DNA of 8,188 bases from Anaerolineae bacterium CG2_30_58_95 (GCA_001872165.1 MNXK01000115.1:1-8188); one strand, 5' to 3'; counted from the stretch's first letter, positions 1 to 5,449 are shown. The notes: generated by a model not told the origin, from the letters alone. Made by a program: numbers and translations.

Positions 1-379
1 GCATTTCGTCGCGGACGGAGCGAAAGGCGGCCATGACTTGTTCATCGTCCCCGGCAACCTTTGCCGGGTCCGGGAAGCCGACGTGGACGCGTTTCCCCCT
101 GCCGAGCCAGACGGGACATTCCTCAGCGGCTGAATCGCAGGCCGTCACAACCAGGTCGAAGTCAACGCCCCGAAATTCGTCCGCCGGTTTCGAATGGCCC
201 GTATGCTGGATGCCGATTTCGGTCAGCGCCGCCAGCGCCTTCGGGTGAACGTAGCCTGACGGTTTGGTCCCTGCGCTGAAGGCTTGCCACTTATCGTCCA
301 GCCGTGAGTTGACGATGGCTTCCGCCATCTGCGAGCGGCAGGAGTTGCCGGTGCAGAGGAACAGGACTTTCTTTTTCAT
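1..379 (-). CDS. arsC: Arsenate reductase, thioredoxin-dependent LMW-PTP-fold type (3' end beyond window)
   Basis: It likely reduces arsenate to arsenite in the cytoplasm through a Cys relay regenerated by a thioredoxin. The 126 residues in the window start MKKKVLFLCTGNSCRS. The CX5R phosphatase-type P-loop is C9-R15, and further Cys at 81 and 88 (ACDSAAEEC) sit one position from the C10/C82/C89 catalytic triad of S. aureus pI258 ArsC. DPA at 104-106 matches the DP general-acid loop. That full triad separates it from plain tyrosine phosphatases, which lack the two later Cys. The family is usually 130-145 residues, so only a short tail is missing past position 1. The ATG at 377-379 overlaps the TGA of the thioredoxin-like gene as ATGA, which fixes the start and suggests the two are translated together and may be redox partners. 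It is the last gene seen of the ArsR-headed operon; an arsenite exporter could lie beyond the window. Confidence 0.92.
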   Translation of the reverse strand, partial: MKKKVLFLCTGNSCRSQMAEAIVNSRLDDKWQAFSAGTKPSGYVHPKALAALTEIGIQHTGHSKPADEFRGVDFDLVVTACDSAAEECPVWLGRGKRVHVGFPDPAKVAGDDEQVMAAFRSVRDEM

Positions 380-627
380 CCCGCCATCAGCGCGTTGGTC
401 AGGAAGGTGGTCACCTCGGCCTGCGAGGGGACGCGGCCCGCAGCGACTACTTTTTCGTTGATGACCAGTCCCGGTGTCGCCAGGATCTTGTACTTCATGA
501 TCTCGGTATGATCGGTCACCTTCTCGATCTTCGCCTCGATAGACAGGTTCGCGACCGCCCGTTCGGTTAGGTTGGCCAGTTTCTTGCAGTTATCACAGCC
601 AGGGCCAAGGACTTTGATGGTGAGCAT
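376..627 (-). CDS. Small thioredoxin-like redox-active disulfide protein
   Basis: This 83-residue protein is of the archaeal/bacterial mini-thioredoxin type (MTH895/TM0996-like). It has a glutaredoxin-sized thioredoxin fold with the active site C11-D-N-C14 near the N terminus (LGPGCDNCKKL) and the cis-Pro motif ATPGLVIN around residues 50-57. The cytoplasmic role is dithiol-disulfide exchange. A strong Shine-Dalgarno GGAGGT at 632-637 sits directly before the ATG, after a 27-base gap from the OsmC-like gene. Its stop overlaps the arsC start by ATGA. The adjacency suggests it may reduce the ArsC C81-C88 disulfide, although this family is also found beside ArsR-regulated permeases. No signal peptide or membrane segment is visible. 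Confidence 0.9.
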   Translation of the reverse strand: MLTIKVLGPGCDNCKKLANLTERAVANLSIEAKIEKVTDHTEIMKYKILATPGLVINEKVVAAGRVPSQAEVTTFLTNALMAG

Positions 628-654
628 ACTTACCTCCGTAGGATTGAAAATGGG

Positions 655-1113
655 TTATGGATTGGATACGATTTCTATTTTGGGAGCGATGATAATTTCA
701 GATTTGACTGAGTTGGCAACCAGACTGTATTTTTGCGCCGCTTGCAGGGCGCGGCGAGTTCGCGCTTCCACAACTGTCGCTTCCTCATCCCCCGCAGTAA
801 TCCGGATGACCGGCCAGAAGCGCAGGTGCGTAAAAATCTCCGTGCGATCCAGTTCGATCAGCTTCGTGCCTTCGGCGCGGCATTCATAGGATAACAACTT
901 CAGCTTGTAGCGCTCGGCGGCCCAGATGAACATCATCATGATGCAAGTGTTGGCCGCGGCCACGAAAGCATCTTCAGGGGTAAGAACGCCAGGATGGCCT
1001 TGCGCGTCGGGCGGCGCGGAAAAGTCCATCTCCGGCCCGTTGCCCATGACGATGCGCCCCCAATGCTCCCCCTTCCACGAAACGGTCGTGTGATAGGTCG
1101 CAGTCTGGCTCAT
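655..1113 (-). CDS. OsmC/Ohr-family protein, atypical cysteine pattern
   Basis: The 152 residues match the OsmC-like fold. There is an N-terminal beta region (VSWKGEHWGRIVMG), the LTPEDAFVAAANTCIMMMF helix carrying the peroxidatic-type C57, and the C-terminal strand-helix segment ending KYSLVANSV (128-136). OsmC and Ohr reduce organic hydroperoxides with two Cys. Here the usual second Cys position, often KYCxVSN, is Ser130, and the only other Cys is C78 in the strand YECRAEG. It may be a one-Cys or alternative-pair peroxidase, or a non-peroxidase thiol or persulfide binder. The start ATG at 1111-1113 overlaps the upstream stop by ATGA and the stop is TAA. The neighbours are a DGC-domain gene upstream and a thioredoxin-like gene downstream, the latter a plausible reductant. 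Confidence 0.88.
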   Translation of the reverse strand: MSQTATYHTTVSWKGEHWGRIVMGNGPEMDFSAPPDAQGHPGVLTPEDAFVAAANTCIMMMFIWAAERYKLKLLSYECRAEGTKLIELDRTEIFTHLRFWPVIRITAGDEEATVVEARTRRALQAAQKYSLVANSVKSEIIIAPKIEIVSNP

Positions 1114-1856
1114 CGAGCGGCTTCCTTTTCATAAAACACGGCATACTCACGCATGAGAACGGTTTTGTATTGCTCATCGGCGCCATCGGGCGCCGGATTG
1201 TATAATTTGACCGTATCCAGCAGTTCGCATGCAGTTGTACCGGAAGGCGGCTTACGGGATTGCCGGAACTGCTCGAAGATGAGCGGCAAGGCAATCAGGG
1301 TGACTTCCTGACCATCCATCTGCACCGTTTGAGTGGGGATGCCCGAACCGCAGGAACAAGCAGCCACTTTCCCGGTTTCTTCGGTGCTTTCCGGAACGGC
1401 GGAGTCCGCTTGCGGCTCGACAAAAGTACCCGCTTGCCGGTCCCAATGTTTTCCGAGCAGTTCGTCCACCAACACTGTAATGCGTTTGGCGGTCACATCC
1501 ACTGCTTGAAGTCCAGCGGGGTTCAGCCGCCGTCTCCCCTCAGGTTGGCCGAGGCCATTTTCCGCGACCAGCTCCCGTACCATCACACTCGCGGCCGGTT
1601 TGCTGGAATACATCTCGGTTGCACGCGCCGCACAGTGTAATTCGCAGCCGTCCACGGCGATGGTGGGATAAAACCTGGCAAACGCCCGGTCTCCTTCGCC
1701 GCCCGCCAGGAAGAGCGGCAGGCAGATTGTTACCGTGTCGGCGGGACGCAGTTGTTCCAATACTCTGAGCGCAGCCAGGCGTGTCACCGTTCCTTCAGCC
1801 AATTCTTCGCCGGAGCAGGACACAATGCCCACTTTCTTCTTCGGCAGGTCAACCAT
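1110..1856 (-). CDS. DGC-domain putative zinc-binding protein with C-terminal CSCG extension
   Basis: This is a 248-residue, two-part protein. The N-terminal part (about 1-135) is a DGC domain (Pfam-type 'putative zinc-binding' domain of unknown function): KVGIVSCSGEE with C14, then AVDGCELHCAARA with the namesake D69-G70-C71 and C75. A hydrophilic linker (about 140-163) leads to a C-terminal part (about 164-248) beginning ACSCGSGIP (C167, C169) and containing C210. I do not recognise this second part as a named domain. C14, C71 and C75 match its upstream neighbour, so the two genes look like a tandem duplication. I chose the ATG at 1854-1856 because a strong Shine-Dalgarno lies 5 bases upstream; a longer frame exists to 2009 but runs inside the neighbouring gene. 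It overlaps that gene by 8 bases, and its stop overlaps the OsmC-like start by ATGA. Its molecular function is unknown. Confidence 0.85.
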   Translation of the reverse strand: MVDLPKKKVGIVSCSGEELAEGTVTRLAALRVLEQLRPADTVTICLPLFLAGGEGDRAFARFYPTIAVDGCELHCAARATEMYSSKPAASVMVRELVAENGLGQPEGRRRLNPAGLQAVDVTAKRITVLVDELLGKHWDRQAGTFVEPQADSAVPESTEETGKVAACSCGSGIPTQTVQMDGQEVTLIALPLIFEQFRQSRKPPSGTTACELLDTVKLYNPAPDGADEQYKTVLMREYAVFYEKEAAR

Positions 1857-2283
1857 TCTGGCCTCCTTCGCCACCAACGGCAAGCTTGTCCACAATCCCG
1901 GCAATCTCCTCGGCCAGGGTATGGGCCAGTTGTTCCCCGCCCTCGTTGAGTTCGGCGATTCCCTGCGGCTTGAACTGCTTGTAACGGCGGTACACATCCA
2001 GAACGGCAAAATCCTGGGCGACGGTTCCGCCGCTCTCTTTCACCATCTTGGTTGCACAGGCCAGTTTGCAGCCGTCAATTGTGATGGCCGGATTCTGCGC
2101 CACTGCGGCGCGGGCCGCTTCGTCTCCCAGGACAAGCATGGAGAGCGCAACCAGTTGTGTTTCTTTAGGACGCAAATCTTCGATGACATCGTAAGCGGCT
2201 TCGCGGCTGACGGTGCCATACGTTTTGCCGATCCCGCTGCACGGGACAATAACCACACGGGATTTACGGTTTTGACCGGTCAT
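1849..2283 (-). CDS. DGC-domain putative zinc-binding protein (single domain)
   Basis: A 144-residue cytoplasmic protein consisting of essentially one DGC domain. The key segments are VVIVPCSGIGKTYGTVSREA with C15, a central LRPKETQLVALSMLVLGD segment, and the namesake motif ITIDGCKLACATKMV with D70, G71, C72 and C76. The family is annotated as putatively zinc-binding from its conserved Cys, and its biochemical role is not established. The start ATG at 2281-2283 overlaps the GcvH-like stop by ATGA, with AGGAGG about 11 bases upstream. It is the shorter paralogue of the following gene, sharing the Cys spacing C-x56-C-x3-C. Two copies in a row suggest different ligands or a heteromer. The last residues (GGEGGQNG) are Gly-rich and probably disordered. 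Confidence 0.87.
   Translation of the reverse strand: MTGQNRKSRVVIVPCSGIGKTYGTVSREAAYDVIEDLRPKETQLVALSMLVLGDEAARAAVAQNPAITIDGCKLACATKMVKESGGTVAQDFAVLDVYRRYKQFKPQGIAELNEGGEQLAHTLAEEIAGIVDKLAVGGEGGQNG
1862..1868 (-). promoter_or_regulatory. Shine-Dalgarno AAGGAGG fixing the second DGC gene start
   Basis: The minus strand reads AAGGAGG-CCAGA-ATG, with 5-base spacing. The site lies inside the last codons of the upstream DGC gene. It rules in the ATG at 1854-1856 over the much longer frame that would start at 2009. Confidence 0.85.
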
Positions 2284-2729
2284 GCTTTTTTGACCTCCTG
2301 TTCGGCTTCCACTTTCATTTTGGCAAAGTAGGCCTGGGGGTTTAACAGCTTGGCCTTGTCAACCTCCCATTCCGTTGTCTCGACCACTGCCAGCCAACCG
2401 GCCCCATAGGGGTCCTGATTAATAGCTTCGGGAGCAGTCGCCATGGCCGGATTGACCTCGACCACTTTGCCCGTCACAGGGCTGGTCAGGCTGATATTGA
2501 CCTTGATGGTCTCGACGACAGCGATTTCATCATCAAAGGCTGCCTGCGTGCCCACTGTCTTGACCTCAGCAAAGGCTACATCGCCGCTGCGCTGCTGCAA
2601 GAAATCGGACAAGCCAATCCGAATGAGATTCCCTTCCGGTTTAGCCCAGATACCCTCCTCGTTATAGAGGCGGTCTATAGCAACTTTGAAGGTGAACTTG
2701 TCAACCGTGGTTTCAAGAAATTCAGGCAT
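2280..2729 (-). CDS. Glycine-cleavage H-protein-like lipoyl carrier
   Basis: The 149 residues follow the GcvH fold: GIWAKPEGNLIRIGLSDFLQ, then GDVAFAEVKTVG, then the lipoyl hairpin VVETIKVNISLTSPVTGKVV with K76 at the lipoylated position (typical GcvH is ES-V/I-K-A), then NPAMATAPEAINQDPYGAGW. H-proteins shuttle aminomethyl groups on lipoamide between GcvP and GcvT, but neither partner gene is nearby. GcvH-like carriers outside that pathway are known, for example the lipoate-binding proteins of the sHdr sulfur-oxidation system. The redox and Fe-S neighbours here favour a sulfur or thiol role rather than glycine cleavage; that is inference. A strong AAAGGAG precedes the ATG at 2727-2729, 24 bases after the Fe-S gene. 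Its stop overlaps the next start by ATGA. The C-terminal tail is charged and Lys-rich. Confidence 0.85.
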   Translation of the reverse strand: MPEFLETTVDKFTFKVAIDRLYNEEGIWAKPEGNLIRIGLSDFLQQRSGDVAFAEVKTVGTQAAFDDEIAVVETIKVNISLTSPVTGKVVEVNPAMATAPEAINQDPYGAGWLAVVETTEWEVDKAKLLNPQAYFAKMKVEAEQEVKKA

Positions 2730-2753
2730 TTCTTACTCCTTTTTGGGTCATGC

Positions 2754-3272
2754 TCACAACATGGCTTCGAGTGCGACGCGGCGGTCGGCTAAATTAAGGT
2801 CAGAGGCGAGAAGCGGACATTCATTCAGCGTCCGATTCTGCTGGAGCAGACCCACCGCAAAGGCCATACAAGTGGCCTCGCCGCATTGCTTGCAATTGGT
2901 CTGCGGCAGGAGCGACCAGATATCGAGCGGGCGAGGCGTGCGTTTCGAGGCTGTGACCGCGACCAATTCCTGCCGATGTTCCCAAACCGCATTGATGCTC
3001 TCGGTCAGCGCGGTAAGCAGTTCAAGCCCTTCTTGAACATCTTTGACCTGTGTGATGTACACCTGGTCGCGCTGGATGGTGAGAAAACCGGGCTGGCGCC
3101 GAAAGGTCAGCGTGCCTTGTTCCGGGTTGAAGGCGATAATGCCGGGCAGGGTTGCCAGATACGGCAAAACCTCTTCCAGCATCCGGGCGGGTTTGCCAAT
3201 GACGATCATCTTGCCCGGTTCGGCCAGGCAGGGCAGGGTACGTACCGGAGTAATCGAGTCGAGGTAAGTCAT
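2754..3272 (-). CDS. 4Fe-4S domain protein (CFeSP/RnfB-type cluster motif)
   Basis: The 172 residues divide in two. Residues 1-110 are an alpha/beta region with no signature I can name; it opens SITPVRTLPCLAEPGKMIVIGKPARM and has C15. The C-terminal part holds LLPQTNCKQCGEATCMAFAV with C127, C130, C135 and C152 (NECPLL), a C-x2-C-x4-C-x16-C motif. That is the small 4Fe-4S domain seen at the N terminus of the corrinoid Fe-S protein large subunit and in RnfB. It likely carries a low-potential cluster and passes electrons or serves a cofactor-linked enzyme. There is no signal peptide. The ATG at 3270-3272 has only a weak AAGAA before it, so translation probably depends on coupling to the preceding short gene, whose read-through frame ends in an ATGA overlap with this start. 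It could also be a stand-alone electron carrier for the redox proteins encoded downstream. Confidence 0.85.
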   Translation of the reverse strand: MTYLDSITPVRTLPCLAEPGKMIVIGKPARMLEEVLPYLATLPGIIAFNPEQGTLTFRRQPGFLTIQRDQVYITQVKDVQEGLELLTALTESINAVWEHRQELVAVTASKRTPRPLDIWSLLPQTNCKQCGEATCMAFAVGLLQQNRTLNECPLLASDLNLADRRVALEAML

Positions 3273-3481
3273 TTCTTGAACAAGTTGCCTGTCACCTGGA
3301 TGTCGCCCGTACCGGGGACGTTGATTTGCACTTTTCAGCCGCCTTCCAGCAGATCACGGGCTTTACCCTTAAAGTGCGTTTGCAGGAAGATCAACGCACC
3401 CTCGGCATCCTCATCCAGAAGGATGCGCATCAACTCGATTATGTCGGAATCTTCCAGGGCTACCTGAAGGGCTTTCTTCAT
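3269..3481 (-). CDS. Candidate small selenoprotein, in-frame TGA as Sec49
   Basis: A 70-codon gene I do not recognise. The frame starts MKKALQVALEDSDIIELMRI at the ATG 3479-3481, which overlaps the arsR stop as ATGA. It continues as an acidic, helical segment to RDLLEGG (residue 48). TGA follows at 3335-3337, read here as selenocysteine 49. The same frame then stays open for 21 more codons (KVQINVPGTGDIQVTGNLFKK without its first K is 20 residues) to a TGA at 3269-3271. That second TGA overlaps the Fe-S gene start by ATGA. Three things support read-through: the ATGA coupling at both ends, the lack of a good ribosome site for the Fe-S gene without it, and a GGU-loop hairpin at the SECIS position. 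The GG-U context at the end of a helix would suit a redox site. Alternatives are a real stop at 3335 giving a 48-residue protein, a separate 20-residue GTG-started frame, or a TGC-to-TGA mutation or sequencing error. Confidence 0.65.
3302..3319 (-). promoter_or_regulatory. Possible bacterial SECIS hairpin
   Basis: On the mRNA strand, 15 bases after the internal TGA, the sequence is GTCCCC-GGTAC-GGG-C-GAC. GTC pairs with GAC, CCC pairs with GGG, one C is bulged on the 3' side, and the loop is GGUAC (or GUA if its outer G-C closes). Bacterial SECIS elements are short hairpins directly after the UGA. They have a G among the first loop bases and an apical loop about 16-37 bases from the UGA; here the loop is 22-26 bases away. 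This is pattern matching by eye with no energy calculation. Confidence 0.5.
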
Positions 3482-3831
3482 GTTTCTTCTCGCTTGCAAC
3501 GGCAATTCGGGCAGCCGCATTCCGGCGAGGGAGCCAGTTCGGGCAGGGTCGCGCCCTGGATTTGCGCCACCTGGCGGATAAGATCAAGAAAGGCTGGGTT
3601 CGCTACCCGGTAATGGATGTACCGTCCATCACGGCGTGCCAAAAGGACGCCCGCCTTGCGCAGTGCCATCAGGTGCTGGGAGAGATAGGCCTGCCTCCAA
3701 CCAAAGGTGGCTTCCAGGTGGCAGACGCAAGTCTCGCCATGGCCGATAGCCAGCAGGATTTGCATCCGGGCAGGTTGGCCGATGGTTTGCAGAAATTTGG
3801 CTATTTCTTCAACAGATGATATATTCGCCAT
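3478..3831 (-). CDS. arsR: ArsR/SmtB-family metalloregulatory repressor
   Basis: A 117-residue winged-helix repressor that binds operator DNA as a dimer and is released by thiophilic metal or metalloid ions. The alpha-3 metal-site motif ETCVCHL places C35 and C37 where ArsR has ELCVCDL. The recognition helix follows (QAYLSQHLMALRKAGVL), then the beta wing RRDGRYIHYRV. The C terminus has an extra cluster CGCPNCRC (C105, C107, C110, C112) that could form a second or shared metal site. No Shine-Dalgarno precedes the start. ATG 3829-3831 is used, but GTG 3832-3834 directly before it is also possible and would fit a leaderless mRNA. The operator inverted repeat spans the start codon, implying autoregulation of the whole operon. 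The stop overlaps the next gene by ATGA. Confidence 0.92.
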   Translation of the reverse strand: MANISSVEEIAKFLQTIGQPARMQILLAIGHGETCVCHLEATFGWRQAYLSQHLMALRKAGVLLARRDGRYIHYRVANPAFLDLIRQVAQIQGATLPELAPSPECGCPNCRCKREET

Positions 3832-3842
3832 CACGAATATAT
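3819..3842. promoter_or_regulatory. ArsR operator, perfect 9-6-9 inverted repeat
   Basis: The plus strand reads ATATATTCG, then CCATCA, then CGAATATAT: a perfect 9-base inverted repeat with a 6-base spacer. It is AT-rich like known ArsR/SmtB operators and overlaps both the arsR start codon and the edge of the -10-like hexamer. A bound dimer would block initiation directly. The upstream 110 bases to the amn stop contain no gene and no clear terminator. Confidence 0.75.
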
Positions 3843-3846
3843 TGTA
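3841..3846 (-). promoter_or_regulatory. Likely -10 element of the arsR operon
   Basis: The minus strand reads TACAAT (5 of 6 to TATAAT), then six bases ATATTC, then GTG-ATG. Transcription would begin at or just before the start codon, consistent with a leaderless mRNA and the absence of a ribosome-binding site. I see no convincing -35 hexamer at 16-18 bases. Confidence 0.5.
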
Positions 3847-3953
3847 CTACCCCCTCTTACTGCGGATTAGTGTGGAGTGTCACGTGAAAGGATGCGTATT
3901 GTCATCAAAACTTGCGGCGGTTTGCGGCGGCGGATAGTCTCCCTCATCTGTGG

Positions 3954-4724
3954 CTAAAACCGTAGATGCTTGACGGTCAACCCGTCGTTGATGATCTCAC
4001 TGAGTGAGTCAATGCCGATGCGCAGGTGCAGATCGGCGTATTCTTGCGTCACCTTCTCGTCGGACGCAGCGGTCTTGACGCCCTCCGGGATCATCGGCTG
4101 GTCGGAGACCAGCAGCAGTGCGCCGCTGGGAATCTTGTTATAAAAGCCGGTGATGAAAATCGTGGCCGTCTCCATGTCCACAGCCATGGCCCGGATGCGG
4201 CGCAGGTAGCTCTTGAACTCCTCGTCGTGCTCCCAGACGCGGCGATTGGTCGAGTAGACCGTGCCGGTCCAGTAGTCGCGCTGGTAATTGCGGATGGTGG
4301 TCGAGACAGCTTTTTGCAAGTTGAAGGCCGGCAGGGCCGGCACCTCGGGCGGAAAATAATCGTTCGAGGTACCCTCGCCGCGCAAGGCTGCGATGGGCAG
4401 GATCAAATCCCCCAGTTTGTTCTTCCTCTTCAACCCGCCGCACTTGCCCAGGAACAGGCAGGCCTTTGGCTTGATGGCTGAGAGCAGGTCCATGACGGTG
4501 GCGGCGTTGGCGCTGCCCATACCGAAGTTGATCATCGTGATGCCGTCCGCCGTGGCGTTGGGCATTGGCTTTTCGAGCCCACGGATCGGCGCGCCGTGCA
4601 TATCGGCAAACAGGTGCAGGTAATTCTCGAAGTTGACCAGCAGGATGTACTTGCTGAACTCTTCCAGCGGGACGCCGGTATAGCGCGGCAGCCAGTTGGT
4701 GACGATCTCCTCTTTCGTTTTCAT
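3954..4724 (-). CDS. amn: AMP nucleosidase, short form
   Basis: A 256-residue nucleoside-phosphorylase-fold enzyme that hydrolyses AMP to adenine and ribose 5-phosphate, adjusting adenylate pools in the cytoplasm. Visible signatures are INFGMGSANAATVMDL (65-80), FLGKCGGLKRKNKLGDLILP (91-110), the ribose-site AVDMETATIF (181-190) with M184-E185, and LLVSDQPMIPEGVKT, where D208 is the likely catalytic Asp. Length and motifs fit the short single-domain form (about 260 residues) rather than the roughly 480-residue E. coli enzyme with its extra regulatory domain. The start at ATG 4722-4724 is supported by GGGAGG just upstream and by the ATGA overlap with the methyltransferase stop, so the two are a translationally coupled pair. 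A general MTAN-like nucleosidase is less likely given the SDQP and GKCGG motifs. Confidence 0.88.
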   Translation of the reverse strand: MKTKEEIVTNWLPRYTGVPLEEFSKYILLVNFENYLHLFADMHGAPIRGLEKPMPNATADGITMINFGMGSANAATVMDLLSAIKPKACLFLGKCGGLKRKNKLGDLILPIAALRGEGTSNDYFPPEVPALPAFNLQKAVSTTIRNYQRDYWTGTVYSTNRRVWEHDEEFKSYLRRIRAMAVDMETATIFITGFYNKIPSGALLLVSDQPMIPEGVKTAASDEKVTQEYADLHLRIGIDSLSEIINDGLTVKHLRF

Positions 4725-5449
4725 ACGACCTCCCAAACCTGATACAACCCTAATCTACCGTCCTGCCCGTCGGCGTAGAACGTTTCCTGGACCCGGAACC
4801 TGCTCGCCGCGGCCAGGGCGTTCAACTCCGCCTCGTCGAAGTGGTGCACGTAGCGCAGACCGCGCCCGCCGCTGCGCCAGTCGAGCAGGTAATCGCCGGC
4901 ATCCACAGCTTCCGGCGAAAGCCCTGCATCTTCCCACGACTGAATGCGGGATTTGAGCTTTTCATTGTGCAAGAATTGCCACTCGGAATGGATGAAGTGT
5001 CCGCCTTCGCGCAACAGTCCGCGCACCTTGTTCAAAATATTCAAGCGCATATCCTGGCCTGGAATGTGATGCAGCACGGCAAAGGCTGTTACCAGATCAA
5101 AAGGCTGGTTCGTTGATGAGACGACCCGCTTTTCCCAGTCTGCGGTTGTCAAACCAGCGCGAATAAACGTCGCCGGAGCGTCTTCCCAGCCATGGCGGGC
5201 GACTTCGAGCAGAAGCAGGCTGAAGTCCAGGCCGGTGTACGGGCCGCGGTGCCCGCGCCGCATCCGTTCGCGGCCCAGTTCGCCATTGCCGCAGCCCAGG
5301 TCGAGGATGGATTCATCGCCAGTCAACCTGTCCAACACCCGCAACACGCCGGGCTGGAGGCGCTGCCGCGTGGAAGAAAATTCACGCCCAAAGGTCTGGT
5401 AGAATTGTTTATTCAGATCGAGCAGCCGAGCGGCTGTAGCCGAATCCAT
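4721..5449 (-). CDS. SAM-dependent methyltransferase, Trm9/ALKBH8-like
   Basis: A 242-residue class I methyltransferase. Motif I, SILDLGCGNGELG (47-59), binds SAM; the GLDFS acidic motif II is at 73-77; AFAVLHHIP (122-130) and LLREGGHF follow as motifs IV-VI. The start LNKQFYQTFGREFSSTRQRL and the later GDYLLDW...GLRYVHHFDEAEL (185-209) resemble Trm9 and the ALKBH8 methyltransferase domain (compare RYYHLY..GEL), which methylate 5-carboxymethyluridine at tRNA wobble position 34. Its divergent neighbour encodes Elp3, which makes that carboxymethyl group, so a joint tRNA role is likely but inferred. The ATG at 5447-5449 lies exactly 6 bases after a consensus TATAAT, implying a leaderless mRNA. 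It could alternatively act on a small molecule or quinone. Confidence 0.8.
   Translation of the reverse strand: MDSATAARLLDLNKQFYQTFGREFSSTRQRLQPGVLRVLDRLTGDESILDLGCGNGELGRERMRRGHRGPYTGLDFSLLLLEVARHGWEDAPATFIRAGLTTADWEKRVVSSTNQPFDLVTAFAVLHHIPGQDMRLNILNKVRGLLREGGHFIHSEWQFLHNEKLKSRIQSWEDAGLSPEAVDAGDYLLDWRSGGRGLRYVHHFDEAELNALAAASRFRVQETFYADGQDGRLGLYQVWEVV

Noticed and set aside
1857..2009. Upstream extension of the second DGC gene starting at 2009
   Set aside because: It lies entirely within the preceding DGC gene in another frame, resembles no protein, and a strong AAGGAGG decides the start at 1856.
1260..2331. Plus-strand open frames of 126 and 198 residues opposite the DGC and OsmC genes
   Set aside because: They are antisense to genes with clear family motifs and ribosome sites, and show no coherent domain.
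3269..3331. Separate 20-residue frame starting at GTG 3329-3331
   Set aside because: An AAGG lies about 10 bases upstream, so a separate mini-gene is possible. The frame is exactly continuous with the upstream gene across one TGA, which makes a single recoded gene the simpler reading.
3843..3953. Possible terminator or small RNA between amn and arsR
   Set aside because: No stem followed by a U-run is present; only a CACGTG hexamer and repeated CCGCCGC, which are not informative.
4026..4481. 151-residue plus-strand frame opposite amn
   Set aside because: It is antisense to well-conserved AMP nucleosidase motifs, so it is a shadow frame.
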